Assembly: GCF_000710345.2 (NCBI RefSeq)
Contig: NZ_JHEL01000010.1
Coordinates: 62,001-126,000, forward strand
DNA from: Curtobacterium sp. S6
GTDB lineage: Bacteria > Actinomycetota > Actinomycetes > Actinomycetales > Micrococcaceae
DNA: 64,000 bases
Direction: 5' to 3'
The translations under genes were made by a program, and so were the position numbers. Of this stretch, positions 17,196-25,283 are shown piece by piece. Below the pieces are notes generated by a model. It did not search any database. It was not told where the DNA came from and saw nothing but the letters and a program-made list of their open reading frames with translations. Numbering within the stretch: position 1 is the stretch's first letter; every line of letters begins with the position of its first letter.

Positions 17196-18722
17196 GTGTT
17201 ACCAAACGCAGAACCACCGCGCGGAAAATTTCGTCAAAAATTCAACGCGTTGAAAAATAGGCGATCCGGGCGCGGATCGAAATCCACGACTGCTCGAATT
17301 TGGAATAATCGAACAGTTCGCATCATGGCCACGCTGGATGCGCTCTGCGTACTCATTGCGGCGTTTGCTGCACAAGGAGCCAGGTTTTTCGAATCTGCAG
17401 CGATTTTGCAGATCGAAGACCACCAGATCTCCTACACGCTGGTATCGACGATCATTAGCGTCGCCTGGTGGCTGGCCCTCTGGCTGAGCAGCAGCAGGAG
17501 CTCCAACATCTTGGGCGTGGGCAGCGAAGAATATCGGCGCGTCACCCGGGCCTCCATCTGGCTCTTCGCGTGTTTGTGCCTCGTCTCATTCACGGGCGCA
17601 CTCTCGGTGGCGCGCGGGTATGTGCTGATTGCCCTCCCCGTAGGCCTCGTTCTGCTCCTGATCGAGCGCTGGACCTTGCGCCACCAATTGATCCGCAAAA
17701 GGCGAGGCGACGCCCAGGTTCGGGTCATGGTCATCGGTGATGAGCTGTCGACCTCCCACCTGATCCGCAAGCTCAATGCGGCGCCCCAGTCAGGATTGGC
17801 GCCCATCGCCGCCTACCTCCCGGAGGAACCGGTCGCCGAGTGGATACCGGAGCTCACGAGCATCCCGTGGAGGGCCGACGGAATGGACATCGAATCCATC
17901 CGCGAGGTGGTCCAGGAACTCTCGGTGGATATGGTCGCGGTTTCGACGGGACACCAGTTTCCGCCCGAAGATCTCAGGCGCCTGGGCTGGGTTTTATCCG
18001 AAGACGACGTCGGGCTAGTGATCGCGCCGCCCATGACGGATATCGCGGCACCCCGTTTCCACACGCAGCCGATCAACGGCGTTCCGCTGATTCACGTTGC
18101 TGCCCCCAATATGCACGGGTCTGCCGGCGCGATGAAGCGGCTGACCGATATTGTGCTCTCCGGGCTGGCGCTGATCGTGCTATCCCCCGTGATGGCCCTG
18201 ATCGCGATATCGATCAAACTCGATAAGCCCGCGGGCCCCGTGCTGTTTGTGCAGGAACGGATCGGCCACAACGGATCGACGTTCAACATGTTCAAGTTTC
18301 GGTCCATGATGCCGGACAGCCACGAGCTCAAAGACGCCCTCATGGAGCACTCGGACGGAAATTCCGTCCTGTTCAAGATGGCGAACGATCCCCGCGTCAC
18401 CCGCGTCGGCAAGACGTTGCGTCGCTATTCGCTCGACGAATTGCCGCAGCTCTTCAACGTCTTCCGAGGCGATATGTCCTTGGTCGGGCCCCGGCCTCCG
18501 CTGCGGGAGGAAGTGGACCAGTACGAAGCGCCCGTTCATCGCCGTTTGCTCGTCAAACCCGGAATCACGGGGCTCTGGCAGGTATCCGGTCGTTCCGACC
18601 TGTCGTGGGCGGATTCGACCCGACTCGACCTCTACTACGTCGAAAACTGGTCCGTCGGATTCGACCTCAACATTTTGGCAAGAACCGTACAGGCGGTCGT
18701 CAGCAAGAACGGTGCGTACTGA
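17196..18722 (+). CDS. Polyprenyl-phosphate glycosyl-1-phosphate transferase (initiating enzyme)
   Basis: This 508-residue WcaJ/WbaP-type transferase should start repeat-unit synthesis by moving a sugar-1-phosphate from a nucleotide sugar to undecaprenyl phosphate in the membrane. It has four N-terminal membrane segments (about residues 45-160), a cytosolic CoA-binding-like linker, a re-entrant segment (DIVLSGLALIVLSPVMAL), and the C-terminal bacterial sugar transferase domain with FNMFKFRSMMPDS, RRYSLDELPQLFNVFRGDMSLVGPRP and KPGITGLWQVSGRSD. The start is GTG 17196 behind GGGGGA. It opens the polysaccharide locus, and its stop overlaps the next glycosyltransferase start (TGATG). The sugar specificity is unknown. 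Confidence 0.92.
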   Translation: MLPNAEPPRGKFRQKFNALKNRRSGRGSKSTTARIWNNRTVRIMATLDALCVLIAAFAAQGARFFESAAILQIEDHQISYTLVSTIISVAWWLALWLSSSRSSNILGVGSEEYRRVTRASIWLFACLCLVSFTGALSVARGYVLIALPVGLVLLLIERWTLRHQLIRKRRGDAQVRVMVIGDELSTSHLIRKLNAAPQSGLAPIAAYLPEEPVAEWIPELTSIPWRADGMDIESIREVVQELSVDMVAVSTGHQFPPEDLRRLGWVLSEDDVGLVIAPPMTDIAAPRFHTQPINGVPLIHVAAPNMHGSAGAMKRLTDIVLSGLALIVLSPVMALIAISIKLDKPAGPVLFVQERIGHNGSTFNMFKFRSMMPDSHELKDALMEHSDGNSVLFKMANDPRVTRVGKTLRRYSLDELPQLFNVFRGDMSLVGPRPPLREEVDQYEAPVHRRLLVKPGITGLWQVSGRSDLSWADSTRLDLYYVENWSVGFDLNILARTVQAVVSKNGAY

Positions 18723-19885
18723 TGAAGACTCAACTGACTTCTCAGAGATGGACTCCTCAGGAATTCTCGTATCAATGGTCTCCCCCACGCGGGGCGAGCC
18801 CCCTCCGGGTTCTGCACGTCGTCGAGAGTTTCGGCGGGGGCGTGGCCGGAGCGGTGCAAAGCTACGCCGAGATCACGCCCGAGTTGGAGCACCATATCCT
18901 CTTCCGCGAGCGGGCCGAAGCGCCCCTGGCCAATGACGCGTGGACCCAGAATTTCGCCAGCGTACAGCGCCTGCCGGACAACCATAGGCAATCCGTGGCG
19001 CGCACCCGAGCGGTGATCGACCGGGTGCGTCCCGACGTCGTGCACGCGCATTCCAGCTACGCGGGCTTGTACATTCGCATGGCGAAAATCCGCCGCGGTG
19101 GTCGCCCCATTCGCTATGTCTACACGCCCCACGCGTGGGCATTCCTCCGGGGTGACAAAAGCCCACTCCAACGCGCCGCATTCGCGGCGGCGGAGTCCGC
19201 GATGGGTCGGTTCACCGATGTCCTGGCCGCGTGCGGGGAAAACGAGGCCGGCCTCGCCCGCCGTATCGGTATTCCGCGACGACGCATCATCGTCGTCCCC
19301 AATACCGTCCCGTCCTCCCAGCCTGAGACCGCCGAGCGGAATTTGCCGCCGGAACCCGCAGGAGAAGGGCCTTTGGTCGTGGGCTCGGGGCGTCTGACCC
19401 AGGCCAAGGGGCCCGAGTTTTTCGTGTCCGCCATCGAGGCGGTCCGAGCCACCGGCGAATCGGTCCGGGCCCAATGGATCGGCGGCGGAGACCCGGAGCA
19501 GGAAAATATGCTCCGTCGTCGCGGAATCGATGTCACGGGGTGGACGAGCCCCGCGGAAAACCGGGCGCTGATCGGTCGGGCCGATCTTTACCTGCACTCG
19601 GCCCTGTGGGACGGATTCCCGCTCACCATTCTCGAGGCATGTGCCAGCGGCGTCCCCGTCGTGATGCGGAAAGTCCCCTCGTTTAGCGACCTGTCCTGGC
19701 CGATCAAGCTCGATTCGCCTCAGGCGCTTGCCCAGAACTGGGCCGACCTGTGGAGCGGCTTCACGCGGCTGAAATTGCTGGACCGTGGCAGCGAGTTGAT
19801 GGAAAAGCACACCCTGAGCGTTCAGAGGGAACGGCTCCTTCAGGCCTACGGAATCTCCGCCACGGCCTTCGGAGGCACGGATTGA
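18722..19885 (+). CDS. GT4-family glycosyltransferase (EPS locus, first)
   Basis: This 387-residue GT-B fold retaining glycosyltransferase should add a sugar to the lipid-linked repeat unit. The N-terminal domain has LRVLHVVESFGGGVAGAV and RPDVVHAHSSYAGL; the donor domain has VGSGRLTQAKGPEFFVSAI and the EX7E-type region DGFPLTILEACASGVPVVMRKV, here with Glu at the LEAC position. The ATG (18722) overlaps the stop of the initiating transferase, so translation is coupled. Its end overlaps the TTG start of the AcpS-ACP gene, which ties the carrier-protein module to the polysaccharide operon. Confidence 0.88.
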   Translation: MKTQLTSQRWTPQEFSYQWSPPRGASPLRVLHVVESFGGGVAGAVQSYAEITPELEHHILFRERAEAPLANDAWTQNFASVQRLPDNHRQSVARTRAVIDRVRPDVVHAHSSYAGLYIRMAKIRRGGRPIRYVYTPHAWAFLRGDKSPLQRAAFAAAESAMGRFTDVLAACGENEAGLARRIGIPRRRIIVVPNTVPSSQPETAERNLPPEPAGEGPLVVGSGRLTQAKGPEFFVSAIEAVRATGESVRAQWIGGGDPEQENMLRRRGIDVTGWTSPAENRALIGRADLYLHSALWDGFPLTILEACASGVPVVMRKVPSFSDLSWPIKLDSPQALAQNWADLWSGFTRLKLLDRGSELMEKHTLSVQRERLLQAYGISATAFGGTD

Positions 19886-20634
19886 GCCGCACCGTCGACG
19901 GCCCTCACGAGTGGCCCCGCATCGGCGTTGACCTTCAAGATCACGCCCCCGTCGAGGCCTCCATGGATCGGTACGGCCACAAGTACCTCGCGGCGATCCT
20001 CGACGAATCCGAGCGCCTCGAATTGGGCGCTCGGCTGTGGGATCCCGGGGTCCTGGCCGGACGATTTGCCGCCAAGGAAGCCGTCTTCAAGGTTTTGGGG
20101 GCGGGTCCTGCGGATGCCGTGCCTTGGCCTGCCATCCGCGTCCACGCTCCTCACGGCCGTCGCCCCGAAGTGACCCTTCACGATCGGGCTCGAGAGCTGG
20201 CGGATGCATCCGGACTACGTCACGTAGACATCTCGATGACCCATACGGATTCCGTGTCCATGGCGTGCGCGGTGGCGATCTCCCACCGGGATCTGGCCAA
20301 CCCCGCGGCACGCCTGGCACCGCGAATCACCCATAGTTTTGACCGTCTCATCACCCAAAGGAACCTCATGAACACCAGCTACGAACTCGACCCGGCCATC
20401 CGCTCGGTTCTCTCGTCCCACGTCCAGTTTCCGACGGACGAGGAACATCTCGAACGGACCCAGAGCCTCTATCAGGCCGGCATGAGTTCACACACCTCGG
20501 TCAGCGTGATGCTCGGCCTGGAGGACGAATTCGACATCGAATTCCCCGAGGCCATGCTCACCAAGCAGACCTTCAGCTCCGTGGAGAGCATCGCCCACGC
20601 GGTCATGACCGTCCTCAACGAACAGGCGCGCTAA
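19882..20634 (+). CDS. Holo-ACP synthase fused to an acyl carrier protein
   Basis: This open frame encodes 250 residues in two parts. Residues about 13-134 are an AcpS-type 4'-phosphopantetheinyl transferase: RIGVDLQDH with the Mg-binding Asp17, RFAAKEAVFKVLG with Glu66, and SMTHTDSVSMACAVAI. After a linker of about 28 residues, 163-250 form an acyl carrier protein of the LYDAGLTS type: SLYQAGMSSHTSVSVMLGLEDEFDIEFP, where Ser203 is the likely pantetheine site. The gene starts at TTG 19882, overlapping the upstream stop, with GGAGG 6 bases before. No stop separates the halves, yet an AAAGGAA precedes an in-frame ATG at 20368, so free carrier protein may be made as well. Enzyme and substrate are thus joined in one chain. 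A single base error creating the fusion cannot be excluded from one sequence. Confidence 0.8.
   Translation: MSRTVDGPHEWPRIGVDLQDHAPVEASMDRYGHKYLAAILDESERLELGARLWDPGVLAGRFAAKEAVFKVLGAGPADAVPWPAIRVHAPHGRRPEVTLHDRARELADASGLRHVDISMTHTDSVSMACAVAISHRDLANPAARLAPRITHSFDRLITQRNLMNTSYELDPAIRSVLSSHVQFPTDEEHLERTQSLYQAGMSSHTSVSVMLGLEDEFDIEFPEAMLTKQTFSSVESIAHAVMTVLNEQAR
20357..20370 (+). promoter_or_regulatory. Internal ribosome site and start for a free carrier protein
   Basis: AAAGGAA at 20357-20363 stands 4 bases before an in-frame ATG (20368) within the AcpS-ACP frame. It is positioned to start translation of an 88-residue carrier protein alone (MNTSYELDPAIR...). This suggests two products from one frame, or that the gene originated from two adjacent genes whose separating stop was lost. 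Confidence 0.6.
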
Positions 20635-20638
20635 CAGA

Positions 20639-21799
20639 ATGGAGAAAACCACCATCCCTCCGACATTCGAAAATCGGGTCAAAGCCGTCGCGGATATTGC
20701 CGCGAAGCACGCGGCCGACGTCGACTCCGAGTCGCGTTTCCCTTACGAGGCCATCGACGAGGCCCGCGAGCAGGGGCTCCTTGGGGCGCCCTTCTCCGAA
20801 GAAGAAGGGGGCTTAGGCGCCTCCCACGCACAGTTGTGCGAGGTCGGCCAGGTCATCGCAGCCGCGTGCGCGTCGACCGCCATGATCCTGATGATGCATT
20901 ACAGCCAGGCATTGTGCCTGGTGGGTCACGCCTCGTCGGAAGCGTTGCTGGAATTCCGCGGGGAAGCCGCCTCGGAGCAACTGCTCTTGGCCTCGGCGAC
21001 CACGGAAGAAGGCATCGGCGGTGACACCCGCCGGTCCTCGTGTCATATCGAGGAAAAGGACGGCCGGGCTCGGGTCAGCAAGCGATGCCCCGTCATTTCC
21101 TACGGCAGATACGCCGATGCCATCCTCCTCACCGCGCGTCGCGGCGTCGATTCGCCCGACTCCGACCAGGTCATGATGGTCATCCGGCAGGACGAGGCCA
21201 CCCTCGAGCGAACCCGAGGCTGGGACTCCATGGGAATGCGGGGCACCATGTCGGAGGCCTTCGTGGTGGAGGCAGTCGTCTCCACTTCCATGATCTTCGA
21301 CGATCCCTTCGCCACGATCTCCTCGCACACGATGTTGCCGGCCTCGCATACCCTGTGGGCGAGCGCTTGGTACGGCGTGGCGTCCGCGGCGGGACAGACG
21401 GCTCGTCGGAGCGCCCAGCGTGCGGCCCGGAAGGTCGCCGGAACGACGCCGTTGCAGGCCATCCGGGTTGCCGAGCTGGAGGTGGACCTCCAGCGCATGC
21501 ACGACTCCGTCACGGCATCTATTCGTCGTTTCGACGAGGCCCGGGAAAACACGCAGGTGCTCGAATCTCCGCGGTTTGCCATCGCGATGGACACGCTGAA
21601 GATTTCGGCCTCGCGGTCTGCTCGAACCATCTGTTCCCAGGCGATGGAGATCGTCGGAATTTCCGCGTATTCCAATGCGTCTCCGATGAGCCTGTCCCGC
21701 CAGGTCCGGGACGTCCACGGCTTTTCGCTCATGATCGGCAACGACCGCTTACTGGATACCGCAGCCGGGCTGCACATGATTTCTCGAGGTGAACGATGA
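20639..21799 (+). CDS. Acyl-CoA dehydrogenase-like flavoprotein, probably carrier-protein linked
   Basis: This 386-residue protein has the three-domain acyl-CoA dehydrogenase fold: helical N-terminus (SRFPYEAIDEAREQGLLGAPFSEEEGGLGA), middle beta domain (LLASATTEEGIGGDTR... RGWDSMGMRGTMSEAFVV) and C-terminal helical domain (SARTICSQAMEIVGISAYSNASPMSLSRQVRDVHG). FAD is the expected cofactor. The ATG is 4 bases after the AcpS-ACP stop, and the gene overlaps the aminoacyl ligase gene by 4 bases, so a carrier-bound thioester is a likelier substrate than a CoA ester. Homologous flavoproteins oxidise prolyl-S-carrier proteins in pyrrole biosynthesis, which is a reasonable model. I did not identify the catalytic base with certainty. 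Confidence 0.8.
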   Translation: MEKTTIPPTFENRVKAVADIAAKHAADVDSESRFPYEAIDEAREQGLLGAPFSEEEGGLGASHAQLCEVGQVIAAACASTAMILMMHYSQALCLVGHASSEALLEFRGEAASEQLLLASATTEEGIGGDTRRSSCHIEEKDGRARVSKRCPVISYGRYADAILLTARRGVDSPDSDQVMMVIRQDEATLERTRGWDSMGMRGTMSEAFVVEAVVSTSMIFDDPFATISSHTMLPASHTLWASAWYGVASAAGQTARRSAQRAARKVAGTTPLQAIRVAELEVDLQRMHDSVTASIRRFDEARENTQVLESPRFAIAMDTLKISASRSARTICSQAMEIVGISAYSNASPMSLSRQVRDVHGFSLMIGNDRLLDTAAGLHMISRGER

Positions 21800-22764
21800 A
21801 CAATTCCATGGAACAGCGATCTGACGACCCCACGGCCAACTTCTCCGAGGCCGATCTGGACGGCAACCGCCGTCACTTCGGCGAGGCGCTGAGGCGTGCG
21901 GGGTGGCTGGTTCCGGCTCCCGGCGGCGGCCCGGAAGGCCTCGGCGACGCGCCGGAAAGCGTCGTGGAAGGGCTCAACCGGCTCGTCCGCCGCACGGCCG
22001 GAGACGTCGAGGCGGAAGCCCCGCAACGCGTGCGCTTCCCGGGCATCAACGCCTTCGAGCTCCTGCAACGAACCGATTACGTGGCTTCGTTCCCGCAGCT
22101 TCTCGGCGCCATCGCGACCTTTGACGGGGAGACCGGCGATCATCGCCGCCTGCTCCGCCGCCTCGAAGCCGGGGAAGACTGGGCGGATGAACTGACACGA
22201 CGCGACTACGCGATGGTCTCGGCGGCCTGTCATCCCCTCTACCGAGCGCTGGAAGGTACGGACCAGGACCGTCGAGTCTACGAGCTCGTGGGCGACTGCT
22301 TTCGGGACGAGCCGTCCCCGGACCCCATGCGTCGGGAGTCCTTCCGGATGCACGAAATCGTGACCTTCGGGGACGAGCGGCACTGCCTCGATTTCCGGGG
22401 CCGCTGGCTCGAGGCGGCCCATCAGGTGTTGACGGGCCTCGGCCTTCAGGTCGAGATCGCGGCGGCTAACGATCCGTTCTTCGGACGCGCCGGAAAAATG
22501 CTCGCTTCGGGACAACGCGCCGCCGAGCTGAAATTCGAAATCCTCACGGAGGTGTACCCGGGGCATCAGACCGCCATTGCGTCGGCCAATTACCACCAGG
22601 GTCATTTCGGTGAGGCCTTCACCATCACGGCCGGTTCCGACGCCGCTCATACGGCATGCGCGGGCTTCGGCCTCGAACGCATTGCCCTGTCCTTGGCGGC
22701 TCAGCACGGTACGGACACACGTCGCTGGCCGGAACACGTCCGCGATTCGCTGGGCCTGGGTTAA
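21796..22764 (+). CDS. Amino acid:[carrier protein] ligase, atypical seryl-tRNA synthetase homologue
   Basis: This 322-residue protein looks like the catalytic core of the atypical (methanogen-type) seryl-tRNA synthetase without a tRNA-binding domain. Motif 2 is FRMHEIVTFGD and motif 3 is GFGLERIALSLAAQHG; Cys145 (SAACHPLY), Glu187 and Cys288 (HTACAGFGLER) are positioned like the Cys-Glu-Cys zinc site of the family. Bradyrhizobium homologues (such as Bll0957) activate glycine or alanine with ATP and load it on the pantetheine arm of a small carrier protein. The directly upstream ACP of matching type (DAGLTS-like motif) is the obvious acceptor. It overlaps the flavoprotein gene by 4 bases. The amino acid cannot be predicted from sequence alone. 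Confidence 0.85.
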   Translation: MNNSMEQRSDDPTANFSEADLDGNRRHFGEALRRAGWLVPAPGGGPEGLGDAPESVVEGLNRLVRRTAGDVEAEAPQRVRFPGINAFELLQRTDYVASFPQLLGAIATFDGETGDHRRLLRRLEAGEDWADELTRRDYAMVSAACHPLYRALEGTDQDRRVYELVGDCFRDEPSPDPMRRESFRMHEIVTFGDERHCLDFRGRWLEAAHQVLTGLGLQVEIAAANDPFFGRAGKMLASGQRAAELKFEILTEVYPGHQTAIASANYHQGHFGEAFTITAGSDAAHTACAGFGLERIALSLAAQHGTDTRRWPEHVRDSLGLG

Positions 22765-22792
22765 GGGCTCGGCGCAGGCCACATCATCACGC

Positions 22793-22832
22793 GGCGTCGG
22801 GGGACCACGGAATGGTCCGGGCCCCCGACGCC
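22793..22832 (+). repeat. GC-rich hairpin before the tandem hydrolase gene
   Basis: GGCGTCGGGGG at the left pairs with CCCCCGACGCC at the right, with an inner ACCA/TGGT pair, giving a long stem in the 85-base gap. It is followed by A-rich sequence, not a T-run, so it is not a typical terminator on this strand. It may stabilise or attenuate the transcript before the ribosome site at 22840-22844. Confidence 0.55.
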
Positions 22833-22849
22833 AGAAAAAAGGAAAACTC

Positions 22850-24526
22850 ATGAAAGTAACCGGGGAATCTACATGGATTGCGTCAGGCCGCGATAGGCAC
22901 CTCGCCGCCTGGGTCCACGGGCCGCAGGCAGAACCACGAGGGCTAGCGGTCATCGTCCCGCCCGTCGGCAGATCGCTGGCGGTCACGTACCGGACCCTGC
23001 GCGTGCTGGCGATTCGCTTGGCCGAGGCCGGTTTCGTCGCCGTACGGTTCGAGTTCAGCGGCACCGGCGATTCCTCGGCTGGTCGGGGACCTGGCACCGA
23101 GCAAGACTGGCGGGACGACCTGGAGGCCGTCCTCGGGTGGTCCCGCGCGACGTGGCCCGATGCGCCCGCCGTCCTCGGCGTCGGCTTCGAGCTGGGCGCC
23201 ACCTTCCTCGCGAATTCTTCCGATCCGCGCTGGGGACCCCGGCTCGTCTGGGACCCGGTTTCTCCCCGGAAGTATTTGAGGCAGGGCTCGATGCTGCGCA
23301 GGCTCTCCGTCGACGGCGTTCCCCGTTCCGAAGGGGTCGAGCATCCGGGTTTTTGGTTCTCCCCCGAACGAGTGGCCGAGCTGAACTCGCTCCGCCCGGT
23401 GGAGGCCCCTGCCTGGGAGCCCCGCTCAACCGGGGAGCTTCCGGCCGAGCGGGAGGCCATCTACAGGATCGACTCGTCCCCCGAGGAAGGCCGCCTACTC
23501 CACGAGAGCCCCTCGATGGCGGCACGGGTTCCGGTCGACCGGATCCGGTACATCGTGGAGGCCGCCTCCGAGCTGGCCCCCGGCCCCGGAGGCTTCTCCG
23601 CCGATCGTTTCGTGCCGGACCGGGTCGCGCACCTCTCCGGGGACAACGGACGGCCGCTGGTGGAGGAGATGATCGAGGCCGAGGACGGAACCCTCGGAAT
23701 CCTCACGGCCCCGCTTCGCGCCGAACCCGGCGATTCGCAACGCGCGGCGTTGCTGCTTGCGGGTGCGTCCGAACCCAAGGATGGCCCCACGGGGCTGTGG
23801 ACTCCCCTGTCTCAGACGCTCGCGTCCCGCGGCGTCGTCGCCTTCCGGGCCGAACGCGCCGGGTGCGGGGACCTGGGAGACCCGGAGGACCTCGCCGACC
23901 CCAATCCGCACTCGCTCGACATCGTGGAATCGGCTCGTGGCGCCGCCGCCTGGCTCGCGGAAAGAACCGAGCGACGCGTCACGGGCATCGGCCTCTGCTC
24001 CGGCGCGTGGGCGCAGCTGCGGGCGGCCGAGACCGGCGGCTTCGAACGGATCGTCGCGATCAACAACATCGCGTGGCGGTCGGATCTGGACTTTCACCGG
24101 AGGATCTACGAGGAAGGCCTCCTGGAGGTCACCCCCGAGGGTCAGCAATTGCGCGAGGACATGCCGGAGACGGGGAATCTCTCCGCTGCGACGCGCTGGA
24201 AGAATGCGGCCGTCAACCGCGCCAAAAATCTGATCAAGTCGCACGCGCCGTATTCCGTATGGCGTCGGCTGGGTCAGCGTGGCGTCGTCGACTTCCCGGA
24301 GGGCATGCTCAAGGATGTTCCCCCCACGACGGAGGTTGTGCTGGTCTTCAGCGCCCAGGACCACGGTGACCTGCGGCATTCACGATTGGACGAAGGCATC
24401 CACTCGGTCAAGCGGCATCGCCCCGACAGCATTTCCACGGTCATGCTCGCGGGCCTGGATCATTCATTGCTTTCCCTCGACAGCAGGGAAACGGCCACGA
24501 CGTACTTCCAAGACATCACCTGGTAA
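22850..24526 (+). CDS. Tandem alpha/beta-hydrolase protein (two hydrolase halves)
   Basis: This 558-residue protein contains two alpha/beta-hydrolase-like halves. The first (about residues 12-125) has LAVIVPPVGRSLAVTYRTLRVLAIRLAEAGFVAVRFEFSGTGDS and, at the nucleophile elbow, GVGFELGAT, which lacks Ser or Cys and looks inactive. The second (about 275-555) has VAFRAERAGCGDLGD, the elbow GIGLCSGAW (Cys in the nucleophile place) and GLDHSLL with the likely catalytic His. The pair resembles the exosortase-A-associated hydrolases 1 and 2 of proteobacterial EPS loci, here in one chain. It could release or transfer carrier-bound groups. The ATG at 22850 has AAAGGA upstream; it ends at a strong bidirectional terminator. 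Confidence 0.65.
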   Translation: MKVTGESTWIASGRDRHLAAWVHGPQAEPRGLAVIVPPVGRSLAVTYRTLRVLAIRLAEAGFVAVRFEFSGTGDSSAGRGPGTEQDWRDDLEAVLGWSRATWPDAPAVLGVGFELGATFLANSSDPRWGPRLVWDPVSPRKYLRQGSMLRRLSVDGVPRSEGVEHPGFWFSPERVAELNSLRPVEAPAWEPRSTGELPAEREAIYRIDSSPEEGRLLHESPSMAARVPVDRIRYIVEAASELAPGPGGFSADRFVPDRVAHLSGDNGRPLVEEMIEAEDGTLGILTAPLRAEPGDSQRAALLLAGASEPKDGPTGLWTPLSQTLASRGVVAFRAERAGCGDLGDPEDLADPNPHSLDIVESARGAAAWLAERTERRVTGIGLCSGAWAQLRAAETGGFERIVAINNIAWRSDLDFHRRIYEEGLLEVTPEGQQLREDMPETGNLSAATRWKNAAVNRAKNLIKSHAPYSVWRRLGQRGVVDFPEGMLKDVPPTTEVVLVFSAQDHGDLRHSRLDEGIHSVKRHRPDSISTVMLAGLDHSLLSLDSRETATTYFQDITW

Positions 24527-24534
24527 CGCTGGTC

Positions 24535-24587
24535 GAGAAAAAACTCGGGGCAACTCACTCACGTGAGTTGCCCCGAGTTTTTTTCTC
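24535..24587. terminator. Strong bidirectional terminator
   Basis: A perfect 15-base stem (24544-24558 with 24563-24577; arm CTCGGGGCAACTCAC) with a TCAC loop is flanked by an A-run on the left and seven T on the right. It lies between the convergent hydrolase (ends 24526) and Wzz-like (ends 24607) genes and would stop transcription from both sides. Confidence 0.93.
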
Positions 24588-24606
24588 GGTAAGAGCGGCG
24601 CCGCGC

Positions 24607-25218
24607 CTATTGAGCCGTTTCTCGACGACGCTGCGTCACGAGCATCACGATGCCCGCGCCCACCAGCGCACCGGCAAGACCGGCTCCGGCGACGATGAGT
24701 CCCTTCGGCACCGAGAGGGAGCTTTCGGGGACGCTCGGCTCGGAGACGACGATGAGCCGAGCGTTGCTGTCCTTGAGAATCGACTGGTTCGTGGGGTCCT
24801 CGCGGATGATGTCCTGGAGCGCCGTGGCCGTGTCCTGCGCATCCGACGCATTGGAGGCCCGAACCTGAACCTGGAACAAAAGGTCCGAATTCGGAATGGT
24901 GGAAGGGATGATCTCCGCATCCGTGTCTCGCCCCAGCTTCCGGGACACTTCCGATGTTTTATCTGAGTTGTTGGCCGACCCGGAAATGAGCGGGACGAGG
25001 TAGCCGAGTTCGTTCACGCTTTGCTGATCGCCGGAGGCTTTATCGGTATCGGCCGCGGGCGCCAGACCGTACGTCGCCGAAGAAATGTAGGTCGACTGAC
25101 CGAAGACCGCGAATCCCCCGCCGGCCAACAGGCCGACGACGAGACCCAGGATCGCTCCGATCCAAAGCGTTTTCGCCGCACCGGTGCGCGATGAAGAGTT
25201 CGTTCTGACGTGGTTCAT
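24607..25218 (-). CDS. Wzz/YveK-like polysaccharide chain-length determinant
   Basis: This 203-residue membrane protein has the two-segment topology of polysaccharide co-polymerases: a first membrane helix at about residues 18-42 (LWIGAILGLVVGLLAGGGFAVFG), an extracytoplasmic middle with the SATYGLAPA and NSDLLFQVQVRASNASDAQDTATAL features of the Wzz domain, and a second helix at about 170-194. It lacks a fused tyrosine kinase domain and no kinase gene is visible nearby. It should set polymer length or guide export with the Wzx and Wzy proteins of this locus. It is separated from the flippase gene by 65 bases on the same strand. Confidence 0.8.
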   Translation of the reverse strand: MNHVRTNSSSRTGAAKTLWIGAILGLVVGLLAGGGFAVFGQSTYISSATYGLAPAADTDKASGDQQSVNELGYLVPLISGSANNSDKTSEVSRKLGRDTDAEIIPSTIPNSDLLFQVQVRASNASDAQDTATALQDIIREDPTNQSILKDSNARLIVVSEPSVPESSLSVPKGLIVAGAGLAGALVGAGIVMLVTQRRRETAQ

Positions 25219-25283
25219 AGGGTGTTGATTCCTTCAATCTATAGGGAAGCTGTCGATGGACGCTCATCAATATTTGACGCGTC

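Noticed and set aside
21100-23460. 786-codon minus-strand frame across the flavoprotein, ligase and hydrolase genes
   Set aside because: It is opposite three well-supported genes, very rich in Arg/Ser/Pro, and without recognisable domains.
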